64,000 nucleotides of DNA from Planococcus sp. ISL-110 (lineage in GTDB: Bacteria; Bacillota; Bacilli; Bacillales_A; Planococcaceae): NCBI RefSeq assembly GCF_018613575.1, contig NZ_JAGGPX010000011.1, positions 103,482 through 167,481 on the forward strand. The letters run 5' to 3'. Numbering within the stretch: the stretch's first letter is position 1; each line of letters opens with the position of its first letter. Under the pieces are notes generated by a model. That model saw only the letters and a list, made by a program, of their open reading frames with translations. It was not told where the DNA came from and ran no database searches. This document shows, piece by piece, positions 8,979-18,603 of this stretch. The position numbers and the translations under genes were made by a program.

Positions 8979-9725
8979 TTACATGACCATGCCGCCATCA
9001 AGGTGAAGCGTTTGGCCTGTCATATAGGATGCATCATCAGAAGCCAGGAACAACGCCGCTTTTGCGACATCTTCAGGTGCTCCGAAACGTCCTAAAGGAA
9101 TTTGTCCCAGCATAGCTTTTTGAACTTCCTCAGTCAATTGGTCAGTCATATCCGTCGTAATGAATCCAGGTGCTACGGCGTTTGCTGTAATGCCTCGGCT
9201 TGCCAATTCACGGGCTGTCGTTTTGGTCAAACCGATAACGCCCGCTTTGGATGCAACGTAGTTGGCTTGTCCGGCATTGCCCATGACTCCGACGATTGAC
9301 GCAATGTTGATGATCCTCCCGGCGCGCTGTTTCATCATTTGCCGCGTTACCGCTTTGGTGCAGACAAAAACGCCTTTTAAGTTGGTATTGATGACGTCGT
9401 CCCATTCATCGTCTTTCATGCGCATCATCAGGTTATCACGGGTAATTCCAGCGTTGTTCACCAAAATATCCACTGATCCGAAAGTTTTCATCGTTTCCTC
9501 GACCATCGCTTTGACAGATTCAGAATCCGAGACATTGGCTTTGACTGCAATCGCTTCTCCACCATCTGCCTGGATTCCAGCAACAACTGCCTCTGCTTTT
9601 TCCTGGCTGCCGCTGTAATTGACGACCACTTTGGCGCCATCAGCTGCAAATTTGCGGGCGATCTCCGCTCCGATTCCACGTGATGCGCCTGTAATAATGG
9701 CTGTTTTCCCTGCAAGTTTACTCAT
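8979..9725 (-). CDS. fabG: 3-oxoacyl-ACP reductase FabG
   Basis: NADPH-dependent short-chain dehydrogenase that reduces beta-ketoacyl-ACP in each elongation round. In 248 residues: cofactor loop TGASRGIG (12-19), NNAG motif (about 89-92), catalytic Ser in NIASIVG and Tyr/Lys in YVASKAG (about 153-157), and the C-terminal [12 protein letters not shown] typical of FabG. Its ATG overlaps the fabD stop by four bases (ATGA). It acts on the product of the condensing enzymes, whose genes are elsewhere. Confidence 0.97.
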   Translation of the reverse strand: MSKLAGKTAIITGASRGIGAEIARKFAADGAKVVVNYSGSQEKAEAVVAGIQADGGEAIAVKANVSDSESVKAMVEETMKTFGSVDILVNNAGITRDNLMMRMKDDEWDDVINTNLKGVFVCTKAVTRQMMKQRAGRIINIASIVGVMGNAGQANYVASKAGVIGLTKTTARELASRGITANAVAPGFITTDMTDQLTEEVQKAMLGQIPLGRFGAPEDVAKAALFLASDDASYMTGQTLHLDGGMVM

Positions 9726-10660
9726 TTCGCCAACTCCTCTACCGCTTTTTCAAATGACTCCAGGTCATAGACCGGCAAAGTTTTAACTGAACGGTCAATT
9801 TTTTTCACCAGTCCGCTCAATACTTTTCCTGGACCGATTTCAATAAACACTGTGACACCAAGATCAATCATTTCGCGCACTGACTGTTCCCAAAGAACCG
9901 GTGAATATAATTGGCGAACGAGAAGATCCTGGATTTGCGTAGCATTTGTTTCCGCTTTTGCTGTGACATTTGAAACCACTGGCACTTTGGCGTCCAGCAG
10001 GAAAGAACTGCTCAACTCTCTTGCTAAATCCTGTGACGCCGGACGCATCAATTCCGAGTGGAAGGGACCGCTGACATCAAGCGGGATGGCCCGTTTGGCA
10101 CCGCGCTCTTTGGCAAGCAAGCAAGCTTGCTCCACCCCTGCTTTTGTCCCGGAAATAACAATTTGTCCCGGGCAGTTCAAGTTGGCCAGCTGAACGACGC
10201 CCGTTGTGTCCGTGACTTCGTTCGTCACTTTCTCCAGCTCATCACTCTCCATGCCAAGAATGGCTGCCATCGTACCTTCTCCTGCTGGAAAAGCGGTGTT
10301 CATGAACAATCCACGTTTATGTACAATATTGACCGCCGTCGGAAATTCCATCACATTTGAAGTCACAAGCGCGCTGTACTCGCCAAGGCTGTGACCCGCT
10401 GTATAATCTGGTCTGATGCCCGCACGGATCAACCGTTCCGTAATCATTGAACTGACTGTCAATAAAGCCGGTTGGGCATGATAGGTCAGTGTCAGCTCTT
10501 CCTGAGGCCCTTCGAGCATAAGCTTAGACAATTTCAGATCGAGTGCCTGATCGGCGCTTTCGAAAAAATTGCGGCTCGTGTCATCTGCTAAAAAGCTTTC
10601 GCCCATTCCGACTGTTTGCGACCCCTGCCCTGGATAAATAAATGCAATCTTAGTCTTCAT
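9722..10660 (-). CDS. fabD: Malonyl-CoA:ACP transacylase FabD
   Basis: Transfers malonyl from CoA to ACP for fatty acid elongation. The 312-residue protein starts with the family motif FIYPGQGSQ (7-15), has the nucleophile Ser91 in [10 protein letters not shown], and the catalytic His in GPFHSELM (about 199). The start overlaps the end of plsX by 11 bases and the stop overlaps the fabG start, so translation is tightly coupled in the FapR regulon operon. Confidence 0.97.
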   Translation of the reverse strand: MKTKIAFIYPGQGSQTVGMGESFLADDTSRNFFESADQALDLKLSKLMLEGPQEELTLTYHAQPALLTVSSMITERLIRAGIRPDYTAGHSLGEYSALVTSNVMEFPTAVNIVHKRGLFMNTAFPAGEGTMAAILGMESDELEKVTNEVTDTTGVVQLANLNCPGQIVISGTKAGVEQACLLAKERGAKRAIPLDVSGPFHSELMRPASQDLARELSSSFLLDAKVPVVSNVTAKAETNATQIQDLLVRQLYSPVLWEQSVREMIDLGVTVFIEIGPGKVLSGLVKKIDRSVKTLPVYDLESFEKAVEELAK

Positions 10661-11648
10661 GTATTGTCTCCTTTTTCAGCGTACTGTAAATTGTGCCCGT
10701 TACATCGTATTCCACCATCGTGCGCGTTTGGCGTATGGCATTGAATAAGGCCGTCGCATTTGACGAACCGTGCGCTTTTATGACCGGTGCCTTCAAGCCA
10801 AACAGTCCAGCACCGCCGTATTCACTGTAATCCAACATGCCTTTGAGGCCTTTGATATCGTCTTTAACCAGAAAAGCCGCAACTTTTGTTTTTGCAGAGG
10901 TCATAAAAACATCTTTGATCATCGCGAAGACATTCATTGCTGTGCCTTCGATTGTTTTCAATACCATGTTCCCGGTAAAGCCGTCAGTGACGACCACATC
11001 GGCTACACCGTTTAGCAAATCACGCGATTCTACATTGCCGATAAAATTGACTGGCGCTTCTTTTAATAAAGGAAAAGCAGCTTTCGTCAAGTCATTGCCT
11101 TTTTTCTCTTCGGTTCCGATATTCAGCAACCCGACCGTCGGATTTTGAATGCCTCGGACTTTTTCAGCATAAATGCTTCCCATGATGGCGTACTGAACAA
11201 GGTGTTCTGGCCGTGCTTCCGCGTTGGCGCCCATATCCAGCATAACGAATCCTTTGCCGTCAATAGTCGGCAAAGTTGGAGCCAGTGCCGGCCGATCCAC
11301 ACCATCGATGCGGCCCACAATGAACAATCCCGCTGACATAAGCGCTCCTGTATTGCCTGCAGAGACACAAGCATCTGCGCCGCCATCTTTTACGGCTTGT
11401 GCCATCCGGACCATTGAAGCATCTTTTTTACGTTTGACTGACCGCACAGGATCATCTTCTGATTCGATGACTTCTTCACAATGGACGATTGTCAGGCGTT
11501 CATGTTCCTTCAGGAATTTCTCCATCTTTTCCTGGTGGCCAAAAAGCTGAATTTCGATATCCGTAAATTCGTCCAATGCTTTATAAACACCTGCGATAAT
11601 TTCTTTCGGGGCGTTGTCTCCGCCCATCGCATCTACAGCTATTTTCAT
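10650..11648 (-). CDS. plsX: Phosphate acyltransferase PlsX
   Basis: PlsX converts acyl-ACP to acyl-phosphate, the donor used by PlsY for the first acylation of glycerol-3-phosphate, and so links fatty acid and phospholipid synthesis. The 332 residues begin [16 protein letters not shown], the family hallmark, and contain [28 protein letters not shown] and [12 protein letters not shown]. The ATG overlaps the fapR stop by four bases. Confidence 0.97.
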   Translation of the reverse strand: MKIAVDAMGGDNAPKEIIAGVYKALDEFTDIEIQLFGHQEKMEKFLKEHERLTIVHCEEVIESEDDPVRSVKRKKDASMVRMAQAVKDGGADACVSAGNTGALMSAGLFIVGRIDGVDRPALAPTLPTIDGKGFVMLDMGANAEARPEHLVQYAIMGSIYAEKVRGIQNPTVGLLNIGTEEKKGNDLTKAAFPLLKEAPVNFIGNVESRDLLNGVADVVVTDGFTGNMVLKTIEGTAMNVFAMIKDVFMTSAKTKVAAFLVKDDIKGLKGMLDYSEYGGAGLFGLKAPVIKAHGSSNATALFNAIRQTRTMVEYDVTGTIYSTLKKETIHED

Positions 11649-12229
11649 GTTGCTTCACCTTCACTTTGCTCTGTCATACGGTACATTTCAAATGTGCCGA
11701 TAAAAACCGTTTGCTGTTCGACAGAAGAAACCACTTTTACAAACGCCCTGTTTTTTTCAGGATGCCTGTCGATCACTTCCGCTTTTGCAACAACACGCTG
11801 GCCTGCTGTGACCGGACGCAAAAATTGCAGCTCTGACTTCACGGTCAACGCCAGTTCTTCATTCATCACCGCAACCGCCAAAGAATTGGCCTGCGCGAAT
11901 AGATGATGGCCTCTGGCGATCTTGTTGCGCTGAAAAACATGCTCTGGTTTTACATCGAAAATCGAAATCGCTTTTTTGTCCAGTTCAATATCGATAATCT
12001 CTCCGATCACTTCGTCGATCGGCAAAGATTTCACTTCGTCTTCAAAAGTTTTCACGGCGACGTGTTTAATGCGTTCCCGCAGTTCCGGAATGGCAAGCTC
12101 CATCCGATCTAACCGGATTGTCTGCACACTGACATTAAATTCAACCGACAGTTCTTCGTCCGTTACGAATGGATTGTTATTTATAGAGTCTTTCAACGCC
12201 TGTTGCCGCTGTTTTTTCGGTCTTTTCAC
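11645..12229 (-). CDS. fapR: Transcriptional repressor of lipid synthesis FapR
   Basis: FapR represses fatty acid and phospholipid genes and is released by malonyl-CoA. The protein has an N-terminal DeoR-like helix-turn-helix ([22 protein letters not shown]) and a C-terminal hot-dog domain with the ligand region [25 protein letters not shown] at 12253 would give a longer frame, but GTG 12229 ([10 protein letters not shown]) with GGCGGTG upstream matches family length (194 residues). It heads its own operon, and a FapR operator overlaps its transcription start, so it is very probably autoregulated. Confidence 0.96.
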   Translation of the reverse strand: MKRPKKQRQQALKDSINNNPFVTDEELSVEFNVSVQTIRLDRMELAIPELRERIKHVAVKTFEDEVKSLPIDEVIGEIIDIELDKKAISIFDVKPEHVFQRNKIARGHHLFAQANSLAVAVMNEELALTVKSELQFLRPVTAGQRVVAKAEVIDRHPEKNRAFVKVVSSVEQQTVFIGTFEMYRMTEQSEGEAT

Positions 12230-12246
12230 TATGTCACCGCCCGCTA

Positions 12247-12263
12247 TTAGCACTTGGTACTAA
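12247..12263 (-). promoter_or_regulatory. FapR operator
   Basis: The 17-bp sequence TTAGTACCAAGTGCTAA on the minus strand matches the known FapR site TTAGTACCTRGTACTAA with few differences and is a near-palindrome. It begins 4 bases after the -10 element, that is, across the expected transcription start of fapR. That position fits direct repression. Confidence 0.9.
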
Positions 12264-12267
12264 TATG

Positions 12268-12296
12268 AGTATATAAATAACAAAAAAAGAATGCAA
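12268..12296 (-). promoter_or_regulatory. Sigma-A promoter of the fapR operon
   Basis: Minus-strand TTGCAT (12296-12291), 17-base spacer, TATACT (12273-12268). The -35 box is part of the 3' arm of the recG terminator stem, so the two elements share DNA. Confidence 0.8.
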
Positions 12297-12321
12297 GGAA
12301 AATCATGATCCCTGCATTCTT
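12282..12321 (-). terminator. Terminator of sdaAB-sdaAA-recG
   Basis: On the minus strand GAATGCAGG pairs with CCTTGCATTC (one bulge), followed by TTTTTTT. The stem overlaps the recG stop codon on one side and the fapR -35 box on the other. Confidence 0.85.
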
Positions 12322-14368
12322 AATCCAGCCTGCCACCGGATAATACACCCGATTGTTCGATTTGCTGGCGCAAGCAGCGCATATCTTCCGCCCGCCAAAA
12401 TTCTTCGCTGCCGATCAGTTTCTCAGCGTCTTTTCTGGCCGTCTCAAGCGCCCGGTAATCGTGGACCAGATCGGCCATTTTAAATTCCGGGATGCCGCTT
12501 TGCTTGCGGCCAAAAAAATCGCCCGGACCTCTCAGTTGCAGATCCTTTTCTGCCAGCACAAAGCCATCATTGGTTTCGGTCATCGTCGCCATGCGTTCTT
12601 TGCCGATTTCCGTTTTCGGATCCGCCAGCAGGACGCAATAGGACTGTTCGCTGCCCCGTCCGACACGCCCCCGCAATTGATGCAGTTGGGACAAACCGAA
12701 ACGCTCGGCATCATAAATGAGCATAAACGACGCATTCGGCACATTGACACCTACCTCTACAACCGTCGTGGACACCAATACATCGACCTTGCCTTCTGTG
12801 AATTTACGCATGGTCTGCTCTTTTTCATCTGAATGCAGACGGCCATGCATCAATCCGACCGTAAAGCGGTCCTTGAAATACATCGACAGTTGCTGAAACA
12901 GATCGACCGCATTCTGGTAATCGAGTTTATCCGATTCTTCGATCAGTGGACAAATGACATATGCCTGACGTCCAGCAGCCAGTTCTTTTTCCATCCGTCC
13001 GACAATTTTGCCGAACATGTCTTTTTTCATCCAATAGGTTTCAATTTCCTTGCGTCCAACCGGCATCTCGTCGATGACCGACACATCCATTTCCCCGAAT
13101 GCCGAAATTGCCAGGGTCCGAGGAATCGGCGTCGCCGTCATGAACAGCACATCGGGATTATAACCCTTGTCTTTCAGGACGCGTCGCTGGTCTACTCCAA
13201 AGCGATGCTGCTCGTCCGTAATGACGAGCCCCAGTTTATGGAACTTCACTTCGGGCTGGATCAATGCATGGGTTCCGATTAAGAGGTCAATTTCTCCAGC
13301 GGCCAACTGCTGCAGGATCAATTGACGTTTTTTCCCTTTAACCGAACCGGTCAACAGCGCGATATTCAAGGAAAACGGACGGAACCACTGCTCCAATGTA
13401 TTGGCATGCTGTTCTGCCAGGATTTCAGTCGGCGCCATCAAAGCTCCCTGCAATCCAGCCGTATGGGCTGCATACAAGGCAATCGCTGCTACCACCGTTT
13501 TGCCGGAACCTACATCTCCTTGCAGCAGACGGTTCATGCGAAATGGCTCTTTCATGTCCTTGCAGATTTCATTGACTACCCGCTTTTGTGCGGCTGTCAG
13601 ATCAAAGGGCAGATCTTCAATAAATGCCTTCAAGCGCTCCAGATTGTAATCGATGAAAGAGCCGCCTTCTTCCTCGCGGTTCTTTTTGCGCAGTGCCTGC
13701 ATCTTCAATTGGAATACCAATAACTCTTCATAGACAAACCGCCGGCGGGCCTGTTTTACCGCTTCACCGTCTGGAGGAAAATGAACCCATTCCAATGCGT
13801 CTTGGAATGGAGCCAATTGATAGGCCTCAACCAAACTTTTTGGCAGGCAGTCTTCCACGTCCTCTTTTGCCAAATCGAGTGCCTGCCTCATCAGCTTGCG
13901 GAACGTTTTTTGGTGGATGCTGCCTTTCAGGCTGTAGACGGGTTCAAAATCTGCCCCATCGGTACGCGGCCCAATCGAATGGCTCGATACCGTAATGACC
14001 TGCCGCCCGCGGTCCCATTTGCCAGTTAAGGTGATGATTTCTCCCAAATGCAGTTTCGCTTTGACATAAGGCTGGTTGAAGAAAATCGCTTTGACCAAAT
14101 GGCGGCCGACCAAAACCTGAACTTGGGTCCGCGATTTTTTCTTGCCTAAAAAAAGGACGGAAGGCTCACTTTCGACCCTTCCCTCCACGGTTACGCGTTC
14201 ATTATGGGGTGTATCCGCCAGATCTTTCAATTGAAAATCTTCGTGGCGATACGGAAATGTCATGATCAGGTCATGTATGGTTTCGATTCTCATTTCCCGG
14301 AGGGTTTCGGCCGCTTGCTTGCCTACCCCTTTTAATGTGGCGACAGAATCTCTACTGCCCACTGCCAA
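12320..14368 (-). CDS. recG: ATP-dependent DNA helicase RecG
   Basis: RecG remodels stalled replication forks and Holliday junctions. Visible parts are the wedge/OB domain (KLHLGEIITLTGKWDRGRQV), Walker A GDVGSGKTVVAA, DEXH box ITDEQHRFG, motif III MTATPIPRT, and the C-terminal QLRGRVGRG and GDFFGRKQSG. A frame opens at ATG 14425, deep inside sdaAA. I prefer TTG 14368, which follows GGGGGAG at 6 bases and yields 682 residues, the B. subtilis RecG length. It overlaps the sdaAA 3' end by 17 bases. Confidence 0.95.
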   Translation of the reverse strand: MAVGSRDSVATLKGVGKQAAETLREMRIETIHDLIMTFPYRHEDFQLKDLADTPHNERVTVEGRVESEPSVLFLGKKKSRTQVQVLVGRHLVKAIFFNQPYVKAKLHLGEIITLTGKWDRGRQVITVSSHSIGPRTDGADFEPVYSLKGSIHQKTFRKLMRQALDLAKEDVEDCLPKSLVEAYQLAPFQDALEWVHFPPDGEAVKQARRRFVYEELLVFQLKMQALRKKNREEEGGSFIDYNLERLKAFIEDLPFDLTAAQKRVVNEICKDMKEPFRMNRLLQGDVGSGKTVVAAIALYAAHTAGLQGALMAPTEILAEQHANTLEQWFRPFSLNIALLTGSVKGKKRQLILQQLAAGEIDLLIGTHALIQPEVKFHKLGLVITDEQHRFGVDQRRVLKDKGYNPDVLFMTATPIPRTLAISAFGEMDVSVIDEMPVGRKEIETYWMKKDMFGKIVGRMEKELAAGRQAYVICPLIEESDKLDYQNAVDLFQQLSMYFKDRFTVGLMHGRLHSDEKEQTMRKFTEGKVDVLVSTTVVEVGVNVPNASFMLIYDAERFGLSQLHQLRGRVGRGSEQSYCVLLADPKTEIGKERMATMTETNDGFVLAEKDLQLRGPGDFFGRKQSGIPEFKMADLVHDYRALETARKDAEKLIGSEEFWRAEDMRCLRQQIEQSGVLSGGRLD

Positions 14369-15251
14369 CAACTGCTCCCCCGAAGATTTTGGACTCAAGC
14401 CACTTTCCGGTAGGAGTTGCGGCAAGTCCGCCTTTTGCGGTTTCCCTTAACGCACTCGGCATGGATTGGCCGATTTCAAACATCGCACCGATGACTTCAT
14501 CACACGGAATGCGGCTGGTGACACCGGCTAACGCCATATCTGCAGCCACTACTGCATTGGCTGCTCCCATCGCATTACGCTTTACGCAAGGCACTTCCAC
14601 TAGTCCCGCCACTGGATCGCAGACCAAACCAAGCATATTCTTCATCGTAATTGCGAACGCTTCCGAACTTTGCTGAGGCGTGCCACCGGCCATTTCGATA
14701 ATAGCTGCTGACGCCATTCCAGCTGCCGATCCGACTTCTGCCTGGCAACCGCCGGCTGCGCCTGAAATTGATGCATTATTGGCCACAACAAAACCGAAAG
14801 CCCCTGCCGTGAATAAATAACGGATCATTTGCTCCCGTGTGGGGTCCAACTTATTTTTAACAGCAAATAATGTACCTGGCACAACGCCTGCAGATCCTGC
14901 TGTCGGCGTTGCACAGATGGTTCCCATTGCTGCGTTGACCTCGTTGGTCGCTACCGCCTTGCTGACTGCATCAAGCAGCAGATCTCCGGAAAGCGTATTG
15001 CCTTTTTCCCGGTAGGCCTGAAGCAGCACGGCATCACCGCCAGTTAGGCCAGAAACTGAATGAACGCCTTTCAGCCCTTTTTCCACCGCTTCTTCCATGA
15101 CCGTTAAATTACGGTCCATTTGGATCATAATATCTTCACGTGAGCGGTCTGTCATGAGCATTTCCTGCTCAATCATAATTTCAGAAATCAATTTCTGCTC
15201 TTTTTCAGCCCGTTCAACCAATTCTCTAACATTACGGAATAAAGCTTCCAT
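14352..15251 (-). CDS. sdaAA: L-serine dehydratase alpha subunit
   Basis: Catalytic, iron-sulfur subunit of the two-part L-serine ammonia-lyase that turns serine into pyruvate and ammonia. In 299 residues the conserved segments TICATPTAGSAGVVPG, ASISGAAGGCQAEVGSA and CDPVAGLVEVPCVKRNAMG supply the cysteines expected for a [4Fe-4S] cluster. The ATG at 15251 has GGAGGG upstream; a TTG at 15266 overlaps that site and is rejected. It lies 16 bases after sdaAB and overlaps recG. Confidence 0.96.
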   Translation of the reverse strand: MEALFRNVRELVERAEKEQKLISEIMIEQEMLMTDRSREDIMIQMDRNLTVMEEAVEKGLKGVHSVSGLTGGDAVLLQAYREKGNTLSGDLLLDAVSKAVATNEVNAAMGTICATPTAGSAGVVPGTLFAVKNKLDPTREQMIRYLFTAGAFGFVVANNASISGAAGGCQAEVGSAAGMASAAIIEMAGGTPQQSSEAFAITMKNMLGLVCDPVAGLVEVPCVKRNAMGAANAVVAADMALAGVTSRIPCDEVIGAMFEIGQSMPSALRETAKGGLAATPTGKWLESKIFGGAVVGSGQ

Positions 15252-15267
15252 CGTTATACCCTCCAAT

Positions 15268-15930
15268 TTAATCGGCGATTCTTGTCACCTGCGTGATATT
15301 CGGAAGTTTTTTCAATTCGTCCATCACTTCTCTGTCCACATTTTGATCTACTTCGATGACCATCAATGCCATATGCCCTTTTTCTTTCCGGGATACTTCC
15401 ATGTGGCCGATATTGATGTCGTATTTGTACAGGGCGTTCGCGACATTTGCGATGCAGCCCGAACGGTCTTCATGGACAACCAGAATCGCCGGGTGGTTAC
15501 CCGATAAACGGAGCGGAAAGCCGTTCAACTCTGTAATTTCAATTTTGCCGCCGCCGATCGAAATGCCCATCATCGACATCTCAGATTCTTGGTCGCCAAT
15601 GACGATGCGAGCTGTATTCGGGTGGTCAACATGGCCTGTCTCCGGAATAAATTCATAAGACATTCCCGCTTTTTGCGCCTCCTCGAAAGAGGTTTTGATG
15701 CGTTCATCAAAGGTATCGTAATCTAATAATCCACCGATGATGGCGACATCCGTGCTGTGTCCTTTATAGGTTTCTGCAAATGAGCCATAGAGATGAACCT
15801 TCGCCCATTGCGGCTGTCTGCCAAACAAATCCCTCGCCACTCTTCCGATGCGGGCTGCTCCCGCAGTGTGCGAAGAAGAAGGCCCGATCATGACCGGGCC
15901 GATTATATCAAAAACAGATTTGAACTTCAT
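15268..15930 (-). CDS. sdaAB: L-serine dehydratase beta subunit
   Basis: Partner of SdaAA. The 220-residue protein has the N-terminal SDH-beta domain (FDIIGPVMIGPSSSHTAGAARIG) and a C-terminal ACT domain from about residue 148 (NHPAILVVHEDRSGCIANVANAL), the usual amino-acid-binding regulatory fold. First gene of sdaAB-sdaAA-recG; its promoter must lie in 15931-16006, where an extended TGGTATACG is a possible -10 but no good -35 is seen. A D-serine dehydratase gene is also present in this window (36293-37627). Confidence 0.96.
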   Translation of the reverse strand: MKFKSVFDIIGPVMIGPSSSHTAGAARIGRVARDLFGRQPQWAKVHLYGSFAETYKGHSTDVAIIGGLLDYDTFDERIKTSFEEAQKAGMSYEFIPETGHVDHPNTARIVIGDQESEMSMMGISIGGGKIEITELNGFPLRLSGNHPAILVVHEDRSGCIANVANALYKYDINIGHMEVSRKEKGHMALMVIEVDQNVDREVMDELKKLPNITQVTRIAD

Positions 15931-15999
15931 GGCTCAAACCCCTCACTTTCGGTTACGTATACCATTAGTTTACATGATTTCGACATATTAAACAAAAAT

Positions 16000-16028
16000 A
16001 AAAAAAGCGCATACATCCGTATGCGCTG
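16000..16028 (-). terminator. Terminator after fakA, at one end of the composite repeat
   Basis: On the minus strand AGCGCATAC GGATG TATGCGCT is followed by TTTTTTTATTTTT, a strong intrinsic terminator. It ends the yloU-fakA transcript after reading through the repeat. Confidence 0.85.
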
Positions 16029-16312
16029 AGCTTGTAGACAAAAGAATATTTGTGATATTCAAAGGATGAATACTCATTTTATCTCGTTTATACTGGATCC
16101 TCCGCTCCAGGCGGACGCTTTCCGCGGACGAAGCGCTGAGCCTCCTCGTCGCAAGCTCCTGCGGGGTCTCATCACTTCGTTCTTCCGCAGGAGTCGCCGC
16201 CTTGCGCTCCAGATCCTTGAGTGAAGGGATTACTAGGTTTGTTGGGGTTATACACCGCTATTCGTTTTGATTAGACTTTGTCTACAGTCTGAGCGCATAC
16301 ATCCGTATTCGC
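16007..16312. repeat. 306-bp composite repeat with inverted ends (MITE-like) between fakA and sdaAB
   Basis: The left end (16007-16043) and right end (16277-16312) are imperfect inverted repeats of about 36 bp. Each has a TTTGTCTACA block facing inward and a GCGCATAC...GTATGCGC-type hairpin facing outward. Between them is a GC-rich core (about 16094-16217) with its own arms: GGATC...AGGCGG with CCGCCTTG...GATCC, and GCTCCTGCGG with CCGCAGGAGTC. The core words CGCTTTCCGCGG, CCTCCTCGTCGC and GCAGGAGTCGC resemble repeats I recall from many Bacillaceae and Planococcaceae intergenic regions. There is no transposase or other coding potential. It fills most of the 419-bp gap. Confidence 0.75.
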
Positions 16313-16349
16313 TTGCTTTATTACCGTATTGGTGATTGAAATGAAAATA

Positions 16350-18002
16350 CTATTCGACAGCGATTATAAATGGATACAAAGGCTGCTTGCCGTTGTGGAT
16401 TTCGACTTCGACTTCGCTGTTCAGCGACTCGATAAATTCGCCCAACTTTTCAGCATCCACCGCTGTCACATCTTCTCCAAATAGAATCGTAACAATTTCA
16501 GCTTCGCTGTCCACCAGCTTTTTAGCCAATTCTTCCGTTACGTTTTCCAGGCTGCTGTTGGAGACAACAATCTTCCCTTCGGAAATGCCCATGAAATCAT
16601 CTTTTTTGATGGCAATGCCATCGATCGATGTATCGCGGACTGCAAATGTCACAGATCCTGATTTCACGTGCTTTGATGCGCTCGCCATGGCTTTCTGATT
16701 GTCTTCCACGGAAGCACCCGGATTAAAGGCCAACAATGCTGACATGCCTTGAGGTACGTCTTTTGTCGGAACAACAGCCGCTTCGATATCCAGAAGCTCC
16801 GCTGCCTGCTCCGCTGCCATGATGATGTTCTTGTTATTCGGAAGGATCAGCACACGTTCTGCGCCGATCGATTTGACTGCATTGACGATATCCTCTGTCG
16901 ACGGGTTCATCGTCTGTCCGCCTTCAATGACGTAAGAAGCGCCGATGCTGCGCAGCAATTCAGCAATACCTTCACCCATTGCAACCGTCACAACGGCATA
17001 AGGGTGTACAGCTTCCTGTTTCAACGCATTTTTCTGGAAGTCTTCGCCTACAATATCGATATGCTGCTGACGCATATTTTCTATTTTCATGCTGATCAAG
17101 CTTCCGTAATCCTGGCCATATGTAAGCACTTTTCCTGGATCTTCCGAATGGATATGGATTTTCGCAACTTCATCATCCGCGATGACCAATAGCGAATCTC
17201 CATATTCACTCAGATCAGAACGGAATAAAGCTTCGTTAAACTCTTTTTTGCCTTTTTCAAACTTCACCATGAATTCTGTGCAATAGCCAAATTCAATATC
17301 GGCCGTGTCCATAAAGCTGGCAATATTTTTATGATGTTCCGCACTGACAAGATCGGTCATTGTATTATGCGCGTGTTTTGCCGGCAGTTCTTCACCTTTT
17401 AATGAAGCCAGGAATCCTTCGTAGACATAAACGAGGCCCTGCCCGCCACTGTCGACAACCCCTACTTCTTTTAAGACTGGCAATAGGTCTGGTGTCCGTT
17501 CCAAAGAAGCCTGCGCTTCTGTGACAACAGCTTCGAACCAAACGATGATGTCCGTTTCGGTTTTTGAAACTTCCATGCCTTTGGCAGCAGCGTCTTTCGC
17601 AACTGTCAAAATTGTTCCTTCAACCGGTTTCATGACGGCCTTATAGGCTGTTTCGACTCCATGCTGAAGAGCTTCCGCAAACTTAAGCGCTGTCAATTCC
17701 GATTCTGATGCAATGGATTTGCCAAAGCCTCTGAAAAGCTGCGAGAGAATAACACCAGAATTTCCGCGTGCGCCCATCAATAGCCCTTTAGATAAGGCGC
17801 CTGCTGTTTTGCCGATATGCTCTTCTGCTTGAGCGGTTGTTTCTTTCGCTCCGGAAGTCATCGATAAATTCATATTCGTTCCCGTATCGCCATCAGGCAC
17901 CGGGAAAACATTTAATGCATCAACGTAATCCGCATTTTGAAAAAGATGATGAGATCCCATCTGCACCATTTCCGCGAACTTTACTCCATTTAATGACTTC
18001 AT
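16350..18002 (-). CDS. fakA: Fatty acid kinase catalytic subunit FakA (YloV, DAK1/DegV-like)
   Basis: FakA phosphorylates exogenous fatty acids presented by FakB (DegV) proteins, feeding acyl-phosphate to PlsX/PlsY. The 550 residues contain an N-terminal DhaL-type kinase domain with the metal/ADP motif VFPVPDGDTGTNMNLSM (32-48) and MGARGNSGVILSQLFRG, a middle domain, and a C-terminal DegV-like region (ILPNNKNIIMAAEQAAELL). The length is standard. It follows yloU by 18 bases, the conserved yloU-yloV pair. The link to the nearby plsX operon is functional, not operonic. Confidence 0.93.
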   Translation of the reverse strand: MKSLNGVKFAEMVQMGSHHLFQNADYVDALNVFPVPDGDTGTNMNLSMTSGAKETTAQAEEHIGKTAGALSKGLLMGARGNSGVILSQLFRGFGKSIASESELTALKFAEALQHGVETAYKAVMKPVEGTILTVAKDAAAKGMEVSKTETDIIVWFEAVVTEAQASLERTPDLLPVLKEVGVVDSGGQGLVYVYEGFLASLKGEELPAKHAHNTMTDLVSAEHHKNIASFMDTADIEFGYCTEFMVKFEKGKKEFNEALFRSDLSEYGDSLLVIADDEVAKIHIHSEDPGKVLTYGQDYGSLISMKIENMRQQHIDIVGEDFQKNALKQEAVHPYAVVTVAMGEGIAELLRSIGASYVIEGGQTMNPSTEDIVNAVKSIGAERVLILPNNKNIIMAAEQAAELLDIEAAVVPTKDVPQGMSALLAFNPGASVEDNQKAMASASKHVKSGSVTFAVRDTSIDGIAIKKDDFMGISEGKIVVSNSSLENVTEELAKKLVDSEAEIVTILFGEDVTAVDAEKLGEFIESLNSEVEVEIHNGKQPLYPFIIAVE

Positions 18003-18020
18003 AACCGATTCTTCCTCCTC

Positions 18021-18383
18021 CTACGGGTTCGTTACACGAACTCCCTGGACAAAAATATTTACCGCTTTTACTGACATACCCAATGTTTTGGTGATAGTAT
18101 ATTTTACTTTGGACTGGACTTGATAAGCCACTTCGGAAATTTTTGTTCCATAGCTGATGATGACATACATATCCACAACCAAATTTTCACCTTCCTGGCG
18201 CACAAGAACCCCTTTGGCGAAATTTTCTTTGCGTAGAATATCCGTCAAGCCGTCGCGTATTTGATGTTTCGTTGCCATGCCTACGATGCCGTAGCATTCA
18301 ATTGCTGCGCCGCCTGCTATTTGAGCAATAACATCATTGGAAATATCGATTTGACCATATTCGTTATTTAATTCAATCGACAT
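18021..18383 (-). CDS. yloU: Asp23/Gls24 family protein YloU
   Basis: A 120-residue protein of the Asp23/Gls24 (DUF322) family. Typical segments are ISNDVIAQIAGGAAIECYGIVGMA near the start and NLVVDMYVIISYGTKISEVAYQVQ in the middle. Members are envelope- or stress-associated and usually sit beside fakA; the biochemical role is unknown. AAGGAGG precedes the ATG. The gene is divergent from rpmB; a TAGAAT at about 18417-18422 is a possible -10. Confidence 0.92.
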   Translation of the reverse strand: MSIELNNEYGQIDISNDVIAQIAGGAAIECYGIVGMATKHQIRDGLTDILRKENFAKGVLVRQEGENLVVDMYVIISYGTKISEVAYQVQSKVKYTITKTLGMSVKAVNIFVQGVRVTNP

Positions 18384-18499
18384 TGAAATTCCTCCTTGAG
18401 TCCTATTTCACTCTTACCATTCTACCTTAAAGCCTTATAGAAGAAAAGCCACCGTATTGGGGTGTAAAGGTTTTTTTCTTTAAAGACCTCTAAATTTAG

Positions 18500-18573
18500 T
18501 TGCAAAGGCGATATGTCTGTGGTAAATTATTAAAGTATGTGAAACGAAAAACGAACTGGAATTCTATTATAAT
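18500..18573 (+). promoter_or_regulatory. Candidate promoter region for rpmB
   Basis: Two candidate -10 boxes are seen: TTGCAA (18500-18505), 17 bases, TAAATT (18523-18528); and a better TATAAT at 18568-18573 that lacks a good -35. Either would serve rpmB, which starts at 18604. Confidence 0.45.
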
Positions 18574-18603
18574 TTTCAGCTTCACTTGTGAGGAGGGACT
18601 TAC

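Noticed and set aside
16044-16276. Possible small protein or CRISPR-like array inside the composite repeat
   Set aside because: No regular repeat-spacer periodicity and no frame with a start and ribosome binding site; the palindromes explain the structure.
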